Part shown: one piece after another, positions 33,617 through 42,796 of the stretch
Numbering within the stretch: the first letter of the stretch is position 1
Layout: the number at the start of each line of letters is the position of its first letter
Source: Aquimarina aquimarini
GTDB taxonomy: Bacteria; Bacteroidota; Bacteroidia; Flavobacteriales; Flavobacteriaceae
Assembly: GCF_900299535.1 (NCBI RefSeq)
Contig: NZ_OMKE01000014.1
Location: 57,652-121,651, forward strand
Reading direction: 5' to 3'
DNA length: 64,000 nucleotides
Notes under the pieces: model-generated
What the model saw: the letters and a program-made list of their open reading frames with translations, nothing else
What the model was told of the DNA's origin: nothing
Databases searched by the model: none
Position numbers and translations under genes: made by a program

Positions 33617-36220
33617 ATGAAACAGATTACATTTTTATTTGTTGTAATCCTTATGGCAGTCGTTGGGGAGGCGACCGCACAAGGAGTAGTCACAGGAACT
33701 GTACTGGATGCAGAATCAAATGCACCATTACCAGGGGCAAACGTTATTGAACTGAGAACTTCTAATGGAACATCATCAGATTTTGATGGGATGTTTTCTC
33801 TAAAAGTAAGTAACACTACAGGAACCATTAACATTTCTTATTTAGGATTTGGGGCAAAAAGCATTGAGTATGATGTGACCAATGGAAATCAGGATTTAGG
33901 AACGATTAGTTTAAACCCTGATAACTCACTAGAAGAAATTGTACTAGTTGGTACAGGAGTTGTTGATTTGGCAGAAGACAGAAAAACACCAATCGCAGTA
34001 TCAACGATTAGAGGAGAAGACATTCAGCTAAAAGCAGCGGGTAATGTAGAGTTTACAGAAACAATGAAAAATACTCCGTCTGTATATGTATCGAACCAAG
34101 CAGGAGGATTTGGTGATAGCCAAGTTTTTCTAAGAGGGTTTGATAATACAAATACAGCAATATTATTAAATGGACAACCAATCAATAGTCCAGAAGACGG
34201 AAGAGTATATTGGTCTAATTGGGCTGGAATGTCTGATGTAGCCAATGCAGTTCAGGTACAACGTGGTTTAGGGTCTTCTAAGCTAGCAATTTCTTCTGTA
34301 GGTGGAACAATAAACATTGTTTCTAAAACTACAGATCAAAAAGAAGGAGGTTTTGCAAGACTATTAGGTGGTAATGATAGCTATGCCAAGGGTACAGTTA
34401 GTTATAACACAGGATTGAGTGATAGCGGATGGGCTTTTTCGGTTTTATTAGACCATTGGCAAGCACATAGAAAATACGCAGAAGGAACGGCAGGACAAGG
34501 ACAAAGTTATTTGTTTTCGGTTGGGTATAAACCAAATGAACAACATACATTTAACCTTTTAGTTACAGGGGCTCCACAATGGCATGATCAAAATTATTCT
34601 CAAGATTTAGAAGTATATGAAGAATTTACTGCAAAGCACAATAGAAACTCTGGTTTCTTAGATGGAGAGCGCTTTACAGAACGAAGAAATTACTACCATA
34701 AGCCAGTAGCAAACTTGAACTGGGATTTTGATATCAACGAAAAACTAGATCTATCTACAGTTTTATATGCATCATGGGGACGTGGTGGTGGAACAGGTGG
34801 TCTTGGTAGAGGTAGAGTCAGAGTTAATGATAATAACAATGATAATATAGATTTTGAGCAAATAAGAGCTAATAATATTACTACAGCTGATAGTAATGGT
34901 TTTGGAAATTTTGGAGACTCTTATGCAAGAAGAGCTTCTGTAAATAACCATAACTGGTATGGATTACTTTCAAATTTAAATATAAAAGCAACTGAAAATT
35001 GGGCATTCAATGTTGGTTTTGATGGAAGGTTATATAAAGGAGATCACTTTTACCAAATAAATGATTTGTTAGGCCTTACAGGATATGTTGATAATAGAAG
35101 AACAGACAGACCAGATGATTATGTATTTACACAAGAATATGACGCAGATCCGTGGTCAGCATTATTTGATTTTGCAGATGAGGCGAATCGTACACAGTTT
35201 GATTATTCAGAAAACATCAACTATTTAGGAGGATTTGGTCAGGCAGAGTACTCAACAGATAGGTTCGCTGTATTTTTTCAGGGAGCAGTATCAACACAGT
35301 CATATCAAAGAGATGGTCGTTTTGTAGGAACAGGTAATGGTTTAGGTAAATCTGAAAAACTAAATAAAGTTGGGTATAATGTAAAAGGAGGAGCATCGTA
35401 TAATCTTAATGAGAATCATTCGGTTTTTGCTAATGCAGGATATTTCTCACGTCAACCTTTCTTAGATAATGTATTTGCTGACATAAGAAATTCTAATGAT
35501 ATTGTTAAACCAGAAATAGATAATGAAGAGATTACTAGTTTTGAAGCAGGGTATCGTTTTAAAAATAACAACTTTAGGTTTAATCTTGATGTTTACCATA
35601 CCGAATGGGCAAATCGTTTCTTAACATTTAATGGACCTGAATTAGGAAATGGAGATAATACAACATATCGATTAACAGGAGTTTCACAAATTCATAAAGG
35701 ACTGGAGTTTGATTTTGAGTATAGACCTGATGGTGGAAGATGGAGATTAAGAGGATATGGTTCTCTTGGTAATTGGAAATTTGATGCTGAAACACCATTT
35801 ACTCTGACAAATGATCAAACAACTACTATTATTGATAACGGTGTTATTGAATTAACAGATACAAAAGTTGGTAGCGCACCGCAAACTTCTTTTGGAGCAG
35901 GAGTATACGTTGATATTATTGATAACCTATCATTTGATGCTGATTATAATGTCTATACTGATTTGTATGGTTTTGTTGATCCAGAAGATGTTGCTCAAGC
36001 TTCTATTGCTGGAGAGACGTATCAGGCAAAAAGATTACCATCATATGATCTTGTAGATGCTGGTCTTACTTATAAGCTTAATTTTGGAGAAAATAAACTA
36101 GTTTTTAGAGGAAACGTAAAAAACGTGTTTAATTCACCATATATTAACCAATTAAGTTCATTTGGTTACTATTTAGGAGTTGGTAGAACATGGAATGCAA
36201 GTGTAAGCTACAAATTCTAA
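33617..36220 (+). CDS. TonB-dependent receptor with CarboxypepD_reg-like domain
   Basis: An 867-residue outer-membrane receptor starting at MKQITFLFVVILMAVVGEATAQ; an upstream in-frame ATG at 33581 would add 12 basic residues before the signal. The CarboxypepD_reg-like domain (VTGTVLDAESNAPLPGANV) is followed by a plug (FLRGFDNTNTAILLNGQPIN, VQRGLGSSKLAISSVGGTINIV) and a barrel closing NASVSYKF. No SusD-like gene adjoins. The ligand is unknown. The divergent choice-of-anchor-I lipoprotein suggests a phosphorylated or iron-bearing nutrient, which is speculative. Ends in a strong terminator. Confidence 0.88.
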   Translation: MKQITFLFVVILMAVVGEATAQGVVTGTVLDAESNAPLPGANVIELRTSNGTSSDFDGMFSLKVSNTTGTINISYLGFGAKSIEYDVTNGNQDLGTISLNPDNSLEEIVLVGTGVVDLAEDRKTPIAVSTIRGEDIQLKAAGNVEFTETMKNTPSVYVSNQAGGFGDSQVFLRGFDNTNTAILLNGQPINSPEDGRVYWSNWAGMSDVANAVQVQRGLGSSKLAISSVGGTINIVSKTTDQKEGGFARLLGGNDSYAKGTVSYNTGLSDSGWAFSVLLDHWQAHRKYAEGTAGQGQSYLFSVGYKPNEQHTFNLLVTGAPQWHDQNYSQDLEVYEEFTAKHNRNSGFLDGERFTERRNYYHKPVANLNWDFDINEKLDLSTVLYASWGRGGGTGGLGRGRVRVNDNNNDNIDFEQIRANNITTADSNGFGNFGDSYARRASVNNHNWYGLLSNLNIKATENWAFNVGFDGRLYKGDHFYQINDLLGLTGYVDNRRTDRPDDYVFTQEYDADPWSALFDFADEANRTQFDYSENINYLGGFGQAEYSTDRFAVFFQGAVSTQSYQRDGRFVGTGNGLGKSEKLNKVGYNVKGGASYNLNENHSVFANAGYFSRQPFLDNVFADIRNSNDIVKPEIDNEEITSFEAGYRFKNNNFRFNLDVYHTEWANRFLTFNGPELGNGDNTTYRLTGVSQIHKGLEFDFEYRPDGGRWRLRGYGSLGNWKFDAETPFTLTNDQTTTIIDNGVIELTDTKVGSAPQTSFGAGVYVDIIDNLSFDADYNVYTDLYGFVDPEDVAQASIAGETYQAKRLPSYDLVDAGLTYKLNFGENKLVFRGNVKNVFNSPYINQLSSFGYYLGVGRTWNASVSYKF

Positions 36221-36241
36221 ATTATATAAAAATATAATTTT

Positions 36242-36278
36242 AACCCCCTCATTCGACAATCGAATGAGGGGGTTTTCT
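36242..36278 (+). terminator. terminator of TonB receptor gene
   Basis: AACCCCCTCATTCG-acaat-CGAATGAGGGGGTT, a 14-bp perfect stem with a following T run, 21 bases past the stop. Confidence 0.92.
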
Positions 36279-36469
36279 TTTAATGCATCTTTCTCTGCTT
36301 CCTACATAAAACAAAGAAGAGCCTTATACAAGTATTTGTTAAAATAAAAGACAATAGTATTCTATAAAATTTAAAATGATAGGTATTAGTAAATTAGATT
36401 TGTCATCTAGAATAAATCTAAATAAGCCCCTGTATGGCTAGTATATGAGGCTTTTATATGCATAATCTG

Positions 36470-36477
36470 TACATTTG
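36470..36477 (+). promoter_or_regulatory. promoter -7 element
   Basis: TACATTTG fits TAnnTTTG and lies 17 bases before the ATG at 36495. The -33 element is not clear. Confidence 0.5.
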
Positions 36478-36494
36478 CAAATAAACACATCATT

Positions 36495-36935
36495 ATGTAC
36501 GAAGTTATCCAAATAGTCCACTCTTACTGGGCTTATCTTGTTGTTCTTATCGTTACTTTGGCCACTATAAATGCATTAGCCGGTTTTTTTACAAAAAGGC
36601 AATATGCACCAAAAGATTTTAGAATTTCTCTATTCGCACTTATTGTTACGCATATACAGCTTTTGATAGGAATGATAATATTCTTTGTATCTCCTTTTGT
36701 AGTTTGGTTTTCAGGAACTCATAAAGTGGGAGAAATAATGAAGGATGCTACCTTGCGATTGTATAATGTAGAACATCCAATAGTAATGATTTTGACTATT
36801 GTTTTTATTACAATGGGATATTCAAAACATAAAAAGAAGCTAACTTCTACACCAAAATTTAAAACATTAGCCATTTTCTATACCCTTGCATGGATTCTTA
36901 TGTTATCTAGAATTCCTTGGGCAAACTGGTTTTAG
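36495..36935 (+). CDS. four-helix membrane protein (cytochrome-b-like)
   Basis: A 146-residue integral membrane protein with four predicted helices: YWAYLVVLIVTLATINALAG, FRISLFALIVTHIQLLIGMI, PIVMILTIVFITMGYS and LAIFYTLAWILMLSRI. His residues in helices one to three (HSYW, THIQ, VEHP) could bind heme, and proteins of this size in flavobacteria are often called cytochrome-b-like. No redox partner is adjacent. Monocistronic, with a strong terminator. Function is uncertain. Confidence 0.68.
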   Translation: MYEVIQIVHSYWAYLVVLIVTLATINALAGFFTKRQYAPKDFRISLFALIVTHIQLLIGMIIFFVSPFVVWFSGTHKVGEIMKDATLRLYNVEHPIVMILTIVFITMGYSKHKKKLTSTPKFKTLAIFYTLAWILMLSRIPWANWF

Positions 36936-36956
36936 ATTCTTGTAATCTGATAGTAT

Positions 36957-36998
36957 AAAAAGACACCTCCTGAAATTAATTTCAGGAGGTGTCTTTTT
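36957..36998. terminator. bidirectional terminator
   Basis: AAAAAGACACCTCCTGAAAT and ATTTCAGGAGGTGTCTTTTT are fully complementary. Serves the convergent membrane-protein gene and the YjbQ gene, whose stop is 20 bases away. Confidence 0.9.
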
Positions 36999-37017
36999 AT
37001 ACATTATGGTCAAGTTA

Positions 37018-37449
37018 TTATTCAATAACTTGACCATAAGCAGTAATTACTAAATTTCTTGCCCCCCCATAATCTCGGTGCTCACAAAGATAAATACCTT
37101 GCCAAGTACCTAGATTTAAAGCCCCGTTGGTTATTGGCACTACCACAGATGCCCCCATCAAAGAAGCTTTGATATGTGCAGGCATATCATCAGGACCTTC
37201 ATAGGTATGAATATAGTATGAGGCATTTTCTGGCACCATAACATTCATATGACTTTCAAAATCCTCTCGTACTGTGCTATCCGCATTTTCATTTATAGTC
37301 AAACTAGCAGAAGTATGTTTTATAAACACTTGCAATTGACCAATAGCTATAGTGTGAATTTCGGGTATGTAGTTTATAATATCTGTAGTAATCAAATGAA
37401 ACCCTCTTGGGAATGGCTGTAATTGTATTTCTTTCTGAAAAAATTTCAT
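37018..37449 (-). CDS. YjbQ family protein (UPF0047)
   Basis: A 143-residue protein with the family blocks SLTINENADSTVREDFESHMN, DMPAHIKASLMGASVVVPI and LGTWQGIYLCEHRDYGG, whose His, Asp and Glu residues line the proposed active site. Relatives were reported to have weak thiamine-phosphate synthase activity, but the true role is unknown. Cytoplasmic. Single gene with terminator. Confidence 0.93.
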   Translation of the reverse strand: MKFFQKEIQLQPFPRGFHLITTDIINYIPEIHTIAIGQLQVFIKHTSASLTINENADSTVREDFESHMNVMVPENASYYIHTYEGPDDMPAHIKASLMGASVVVPITNGALNLGTWQGIYLCEHRDYGGARNLVITAYGQVIE

Positions 37450-37642
37450 AATCTAATGATAAATGGAGTTGGTAGATAGATACTTCTTACTCTTTTAATT
37501 TTATATTTGATTAATAAGAGAAACTATTTTATAAAACAGAAGAGAATCATTTTTTAATTTTCCTATTCTGGTTTATGATAAGATTGTGCTAATTTAATAT
37601 AAATTTCACAGTAGTTATTCTAAGGTGTTTTTTTCAACTATG

Positions 37643-37650
37643 TACCTTTG
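37643..37650 (+). promoter_or_regulatory. promoter -7 element of HAD gene
   Basis: TACCTTTG fits TAnnTTTG and ends 22 bases before the ATG at 37673. It rules out the longer in-frame start at 37625, which would lie upstream of the transcript. Confidence 0.58.
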
Positions 37651-37672
37651 TGGTATAAAACAACTGATTAAT

Positions 37673-38491
37673 ATGGATTTATCACAAATCAAAATGATTG
37701 CTACAGATATGGATGGAACACTGCTCAATACCAAGGGAGAAGTAAGCCGTCTTTTTTTTGAGCTTTTTGAAGAGCTCAATGAACTGGGAGTGATTTTTGT
37801 TGCAGCAAGTGGTAGGCAATATTATAGTATTATAGATAAGTTAAAACCTATAAAAAACGATATCTATGTTATTGCAGAAAATGGAGCATTAACCATGCGA
37901 CAAGATAGAGAACTCCAGACCACAGAGATTGATCGCAAAACATATTTAGAATTACTTGATGTTACCAAAAACTTACAAGGATCACAAGTTATTCTATGTG
38001 GAAGAAAACAAGGGTATATCCAAGATTATGGGCAAGATTTTGTAGACATGTTTAGTGAATTTTATGATCGCTATGAGATTGTAGAAGATCTAGCAACAGT
38101 TACAAATGATAGGTATCTTAAAATTGCAATCTGTAATCAGAAAGGAGCAGAAAAATATTTATATCCTGCATTAAAGCACCTCGAAGATAGATTAAAGGTA
38201 AAAGTATCAGGAGAAATCTGGCTAGACCTATCTCATAATCTCGCAAACAAAGGATATGCATTACAGCAATTACAAGAAGTGAATAATGTGCTACCAGAAG
38301 AAACTATGGTTTTTGGAGATTATAATAATGATTTTGAGATGATGGGTAGAGCTACCTATAGTTTTGCCATGCAGAATGCACACCCCAATATAAAAGAAGC
38401 CGCTAATTATTCAACAAAAAGTAATAATGATAATGGAGTAGAATATATGTTGCATAAAATGATCAAAGCCAAAAAAGCAATCAATTCTTGA
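37673..38491 (+). CDS. HAD-superfamily Cof-type phosphatase
   Basis: A 272-residue sugar-phosphate or FMN phosphatase of the Cof/YbjI class. The nucleophile is in IATDMDGTLLN, motif II in FVAASGRQY, and the metal-binding motif IV is GDYNNDFEMM. A C2-type cap occupies the middle. Substrate is not predictable. Start chosen from motif distance and the promoter position. It is convergent with the MBL hydrolase gene, with seven bases between the stops. Confidence 0.92.
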   Translation: MDLSQIKMIATDMDGTLLNTKGEVSRLFFELFEELNELGVIFVAASGRQYYSIIDKLKPIKNDIYVIAENGALTMRQDRELQTTEIDRKTYLELLDVTKNLQGSQVILCGRKQGYIQDYGQDFVDMFSEFYDRYEIVEDLATVTNDRYLKIAICNQKGAEKYLYPALKHLEDRLKVKVSGEIWLDLSHNLANKGYALQQLQEVNNVLPEETMVFGDYNNDFEMMGRATYSFAMQNAHPNIKEAANYSTKSNNDNGVEYMLHKMIKAKKAINS

Positions 38492-38498
38492 GTATTAT

Positions 38499-39443
38499 CT
38501 ACTGGTATGCAGTTGCGAATTCGGTAATCAATTCTTGAATTTCTTCATCAGAGTATTTTCTCGAAAAATGAACAGGAATAGCTTCTGTAACATTACATAA
38601 TTTCATTAATCGCCCTGACTCGCTAGAATAGCTATGGTGGTTTTTGATGGCCAACTCCTGATCCTGAGATTTATAAAAACTTTCGATATAGACCCGATCA
38701 GCATTTTTGAATATCGTTATTATTTTCTCATGATTTGTTTCAGAAGCGGCGTGATCCATTACAAAACCAAGCTTTTGACCAGGCTTTATACTCATCAAAT
38801 AGAATAGCTCTGTAGCTTTATATGTTTTATGATCAATAGTGATAAGTCGATCAAGTTCACTATTCTCATAAGCATACTTTAGTTCTCGAACCCATACTCC
38901 CCCAGTAAAATCGGTATTTTGTAAATTGATTTTGGTAGTATTTCTTTCTTGAAATAAGTAAGCAATAGAATCAGTTTTATGATTTAGTATGGTACACGTG
39001 ACCTCAAATAATTCATTCTCATAGACTGTATTTTGGTCTATGGTCTCCAATGCAACCTGATTCCATAAAGGAGGATTAAGTTCAGTTCTTTTTATTGAGT
39101 TCTCAGAAAGTATCTCACGAATCTCATACACTATTGCATCTTTATCAATTAAATTCCAGCAGTAGCTCTGTATTCTTTTCTGAATTTGATCAGTTATACC
39201 TTTTGGCCCACAGATAACCACTCTTCTTTGTATCCCGATTTGATGTCGTAAGATAGTATCAAAATTAATAAAGTGATCAATATGCGTATGACTAATAAAT
39301 AGTGCATTCGTATTTTGACATTCTTTTACCGTGAGATCACTTGCCTCTCCACATTCGCATATATAATTAAATGAGTGGTTTTCTGCCTTGATCAAAAAGC
39401 AGATATCCTCATTCGGTTTACTTTTTAATACAACATCAAACAT
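38499..39443 (-). CDS. MBL-fold metallo-hydrolase (RNase Z-like)
   Basis: A 314-residue metallo-beta-lactamase-fold protein. The zinc motif is ISHTHIDHFINFDTIL (HxHxDH), a later ligand is in VMDHAASETNH, and the terminal His is in IPVHFSRKYSDEEI. The VHFSRKYS ending and the overall length resemble tRNase Z, but the family also includes other phosphodiesterases. An N-terminal C-E-C in YICECGEASD is unusual. It lies between HAD and lepA with no obvious pathway link. Confidence 0.85.
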   Translation of the reverse strand: MFDVVLKSKPNEDICFLIKAENHSFNYICECGEASDLTVKECQNTNALFISHTHIDHFINFDTILRHQIGIQRRVVICGPKGITDQIQKRIQSYCWNLIDKDAIVYEIREILSENSIKRTELNPPLWNQVALETIDQNTVYENELFEVTCTILNHKTDSIAYLFQERNTTKINLQNTDFTGGVWVRELKYAYENSELDRLITIDHKTYKATELFYLMSIKPGQKLGFVMDHAASETNHEKIITIFKNADRVYIESFYKSQDQELAIKNHHSYSSESGRLMKLCNVTEAIPVHFSRKYSDEEIQELITEFATAYQ

Positions 39444-39504
39444 GTTTCTCTGTTTTTTTATACAGTAAGTATATACTTAGGTAATTATCAGAGTATGAGT
39501 AGTA

Positions 39505-41301
39505 CTAATCATTCAGTTTAAGTACTGCCATAAATGCTTCCTGTGGGATTTCTACATTACCAACTTGACGCATACGTTTCTTACCTTTCTTTTGTTTTTC
39601 GAGTAGCTTACGCTTACGAGAAATATCACCACCATAACATTTGGCAGTAACATCTTTACGAAGTGCTTTTACCGTTTCACGGGCAATAAACTTAGCTCCA
39701 ATAGCCGCCTGAATAGGAATATCAAATTGTTGACGAGGGATTAGTTCTTTTAGTTTTTCACAAATTTTCTTACCAATATCATACGCATTATCCTTGTGCA
39801 ATAATGCAGACAATGCATCAACGATATTTCCATTAAGAAGTATATCTACTTTTACCAGTTTAGAGCTACGCAAACCAATAGGAGCATAATCAAAAGAAGC
39901 ATATCCTTTTGACACCGTTTTTAAACGATCATAAAAATCAAAAACGATCTCTGCCAGTGGCATATCAAAAGTAAGTTCTACACGCTCTGTAGTCAAATAT
40001 GTTTGATTTGTAATCTCACCACGTTTCTCGATACATAATGACATTACAGACCCTACAAAATCAGATTTGGTAATAATAGAAGCTTTTATATAAGGTTCCT
40101 CTACCCGATTCATAGAAGAAGGATCAGGTAAATCCGATGGGTTATTTACAATAATGATATCATCAGGCTCTTTATTAGTAAAAGCATGATAAGAAACGTT
40201 TGGTACTGTTGTAATAACAGTCATATTAAATTCACGTTCCAATCGCTCTTGAATGATTTCCATATGCAGCATTCCCAAGAATCCACATCTGAAACCAAAA
40301 CCAAGTGCAGCCGAACTCTCTGGTACAAATACTAAAGAAGCATCATTAAGCTGTAATTTCTCCATAGAATTACGTAGCTCCTCATAATCCTCTGTATCTA
40401 CAGGATAAATACCTGCAAATACCATAGGTTTTACATCTTCAAAACCTGCAATTGCATTTTGAGTAGGTGTTTTAGCATCAGTAATGGTATCTCCCACTTT
40501 TACCTCACGAGCATCCTTGATACCAGTAATCAAATAACCAACATCTCCTGTTTTAATTATTTGTTTTGGTACTTGATTAAGTTTTAGTGTTCCTACCTCG
40601 TCGGCAGAATAATCTTTTCCAGTAGCAACAAATTTAATTTGCTGTCCTTTTCTGATTTCCCCATTTACAATTCTAAAATAAGTTTCAACCCCTCTAAAAG
40701 GATTGTATACAGAATCAAAAATCAAGGCCTGTAATGGCTCCTCAGGATTTCCTTCAGGAGCAGGGATACGTTCTATAATAGCAGTAAGAATTTCTTCTAT
40801 TCCGATTCCTGTTTTGGCACTGGCAGGAATCACATCCTCAGCATCACAGCCTAGTAAATCTACAATGTCATCAGTAACCTCTTCAGGATTGGCACTAGGC
40901 AAATCAACCTTATTAAGAACAGGAATAATTTCTAGATCATTCTCTAGAGCCAGATAAAGATTAGAAATCGTTTGCGCTTGTATACTCTGTGCAGCATCTA
41001 CAATAAGTAATGCGCCTTCACATGCTGCAATAGAACGAGAAACCTCATAAGAGAAATCCACATGACCAGGAGTATCAATAAGATTCAGGATATAATCCTC
41101 ACCCTTATATGTATATTCCATTTGGATAGCATGACTCTTGATGGTAATTCCACGTTCACGTTCTAGATCCATGCTGTCTAGTAATTGTGCCTGTGCTTCG
41201 CGGGCAGTTACAGAACCAGTAAAATCCAATAATCGATCCGCCAAGGTACTCTTACCATGATCAATATGAGCAATAATGCAAAAATTTCTTATATGTTTCA
41301 T
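39505..41301 (-). CDS. lepA: elongation factor 4 (LepA)
   Basis: Ribosome-bound translational GTPase. The G1 motif is [10 protein letters not shown]3 DTPGHVDF and G4 NKVDLPSA. The family C-terminal domain includes [23 protein letters not shown] use the ATG at 41301, giving [16 protein letters not shown], 598 residues, the usual opening; the ATG five codons upstream at 41316 is the alternative. Upstream lies a GC-rich palindromic repeat rather than a recognisable promoter. Confidence 0.97.
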   Translation of the reverse strand: MKHIRNFCIIAHIDHGKSTLADRLLDFTGSVTAREAQAQLLDSMDLERERGITIKSHAIQMEYTYKGEDYILNLIDTPGHVDFSYEVSRSIAACEGALLIVDAAQSIQAQTISNLYLALENDLEIIPVLNKVDLPSANPEEVTDDIVDLLGCDAEDVIPASAKTGIGIEEILTAIIERIPAPEGNPEEPLQALIFDSVYNPFRGVETYFRIVNGEIRKGQQIKFVATGKDYSADEVGTLKLNQVPKQIIKTGDVGYLITGIKDAREVKVGDTITDAKTPTQNAIAGFEDVKPMVFAGIYPVDTEDYEELRNSMEKLQLNDASLVFVPESSAALGFGFRCGFLGMLHMEIIQERLEREFNMTVITTVPNVSYHAFTNKEPDDIIIVNNPSDLPDPSSMNRVEEPYIKASIITKSDFVGSVMSLCIEKRGEITNQTYLTTERVELTFDMPLAEIVFDFYDRLKTVSKGYASFDYAPIGLRSSKLVKVDILLNGNIVDALSALLHKDNAYDIGKKICEKLKELIPRQQFDIPIQAAIGAKFIARETVKALRKDVTAKCYGGDISRKRKLLEKQKKGKKRMRQVGNVEIPQEAFMAVLKLND

Positions 41302-41321
41302 CTCTCGTAAATTCATCTTTA

Positions 41322-41395
41322 GGGCGTGACCCCTCGCTTGTGGCGAGTGGTCGGGCTATCCGCGCTACATGGTAGCTTGCTCCTATCCCTCACGC
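41322..41395. repeat. GC-rich structured intergenic repeat
   Basis: A 74-base element, far richer in G+C than its surroundings. The outer pair is GCGTGA (41324-41329) with TCACGC (41390-41395). Hairpin one is CTCGC/GCGAG (41333-41347) and hairpin two GCTAC/GTAGC (41364-41376), with the motifs GGTCGGGCTATCCGC and CTCCTATCCCTCACGC. The same motif order is familiar to me from dispersed repeats in other flavobacterial genomes, possibly a mobile palindromic unit or a structured RNA such as the Flavo-1 class; I cannot confirm the name. It is placed between divergent lepA and dusB. Confidence 0.55.
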
Positions 41396-41514
41396 AATTC
41401 TCACTATAATAATAGCTTGCAAATATAATCGATTTTAGAAGGTTTATACTATCCCTTCCTGTATTTTTAGATGCCATAGGAATAATACAAACGGGTAAGG
41501 TCTGAAAGAATTTG

Positions 41515-41522
41515 TATTTTTG
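41515..41522 (+). promoter_or_regulatory. promoter -7 element of dusB
   Basis: TATTTTTG fits TAnnTTTG and ends 17 bases before the GTG start at 41540. It implies a very short leader. Confidence 0.5.
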
Positions 41523-41539
41523 CCAAAAAAATAATTGCT

Positions 41540-42535
41540 GTGGCCAAAATAGGAAACATAGATGTAGGAGAGTTCCCATTGTTATTAGCACCGATGGAGG
41601 ATGTAAGTGATCCCCCTTTTCGAGCATTGTGCAAAGAACAAGGAGCAGATGTAGTATATACAGAGTTTATCTCTAGTGAAGGATTGATTCGTGACGCTGC
41701 CAAAAGTGTGATGAAACTTGATATTTATGAAAAAGAACGCCCAGTAGGAATTCAAATTTTTGGAGCCAACCTGGATTCAATGCTAAAATCGGTTGAGATT
41801 GTAGAAGCATCGGGACCAGATATTATAGATATCAATTTTGGGTGTCCAGTAAAAAAGGTAGTTAGCAAAGGAGCAGGAGCAGGAATTCTCAAAGATATAG
41901 ATCTCATGGTTTCGCTTACAAAAGCCATGGTAGAACATACCAAATTGCCAGTTACTGTAAAAACACGATTAGGTTGGGATCATGACTCCATCAGAATCGT
42001 AGAAGTAGCAGAACGATTACAAGATGTAGGAGCCAAAGCAATATCCATTCATGGGCGTACCAGATCACAGATGTACAAAGGTAATGCTGATTGGAGACCT
42101 ATTGCCGAGGTAAAAAATAACCCACGAATGCATATACCTGTATTTGGTAACGGAGATGTTGATACCCCAGAGCGAGCTATGGAGATGCGAGATGCTTATG
42201 GGCTTGATGGAGCCATGATTGGTCGTGCCAGTATAGGATACCCTTGGTTTTTTAAAGAAGTAAAACATTATTTTGAAACAGGAAAAAAACTAGCTCCCCC
42301 AACCATAGAAGAGCGTGTTATTGCCGCTCGCAGGCATTTACAAATGGCAATCGATTGGAAAGGTGAAAAACTAGGTGTTTTTGAAACCCGAAGACATTAT
42401 ACAAACTATTTCAAAGGAATACCACATTTCAAAGAATACAGAACCAAAATGGTAACCAGTGATGATGCCAAAGATGTATTTGCTGCATTTGATGAGGTAG
42501 CGGCTACATTTTCTGATTTTGAGTTTATCTCATGA
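41540..42535 (+). CDS. dusB: tRNA-dihydrouridine synthase B
   Basis: FMN enzyme reducing uridine in tRNA D-loops. The 331-residue barrel opens PLLLAPMEDVSDPPFRALC and has the catalytic Cys in DINFGCPVKKV. The phosphate-binding end is VFGNGDVDTPERA and GLDGAMIGRASIGYPWFF. A GTG codon at 41540 is the start; no ATG lies in frame nearby and the -7 element is just upstream. Single gene. Confidence 0.94.
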   Translation: MAKIGNIDVGEFPLLLAPMEDVSDPPFRALCKEQGADVVYTEFISSEGLIRDAAKSVMKLDIYEKERPVGIQIFGANLDSMLKSVEIVEASGPDIIDINFGCPVKKVVSKGAGAGILKDIDLMVSLTKAMVEHTKLPVTVKTRLGWDHDSIRIVEVAERLQDVGAKAISIHGRTRSQMYKGNADWRPIAEVKNNPRMHIPVFGNGDVDTPERAMEMRDAYGLDGAMIGRASIGYPWFFKEVKHYFETGKKLAPPTIEERVIAARRHLQMAIDWKGEKLGVFETRRHYTNYFKGIPHFKEYRTKMVTSDDAKDVFAAFDEVAATFSDFEFIS

Positions 42536-42796
42536 TTTTGATAAACCTAAAAATAGATAAAATCTAACTATATAATTAGTTGTCTTTACTCTCTTAGCAA
42601 ATATTTGATCTTGTGTGTGCTGAACCCTGTCTTGTTTTGGAGTAAACAATAAAAATAAGATATAGTAATGGTTGTAATCACTCAAAAATATACGAACCAC
42701 TCATATCGAACTAAATTTTTAATGAGATCAACGTATAAGGTAACATTTTTGCGTTCTTTGCTATAAACTATTTAAGGAACAATATTTCTACCTCTT

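Noticed and set aside
41319..41703. Minus-strand frames across the lepA-dusB spacer
   Set aside because: They read through a structured repeat and the dusB start, and look like shadows.
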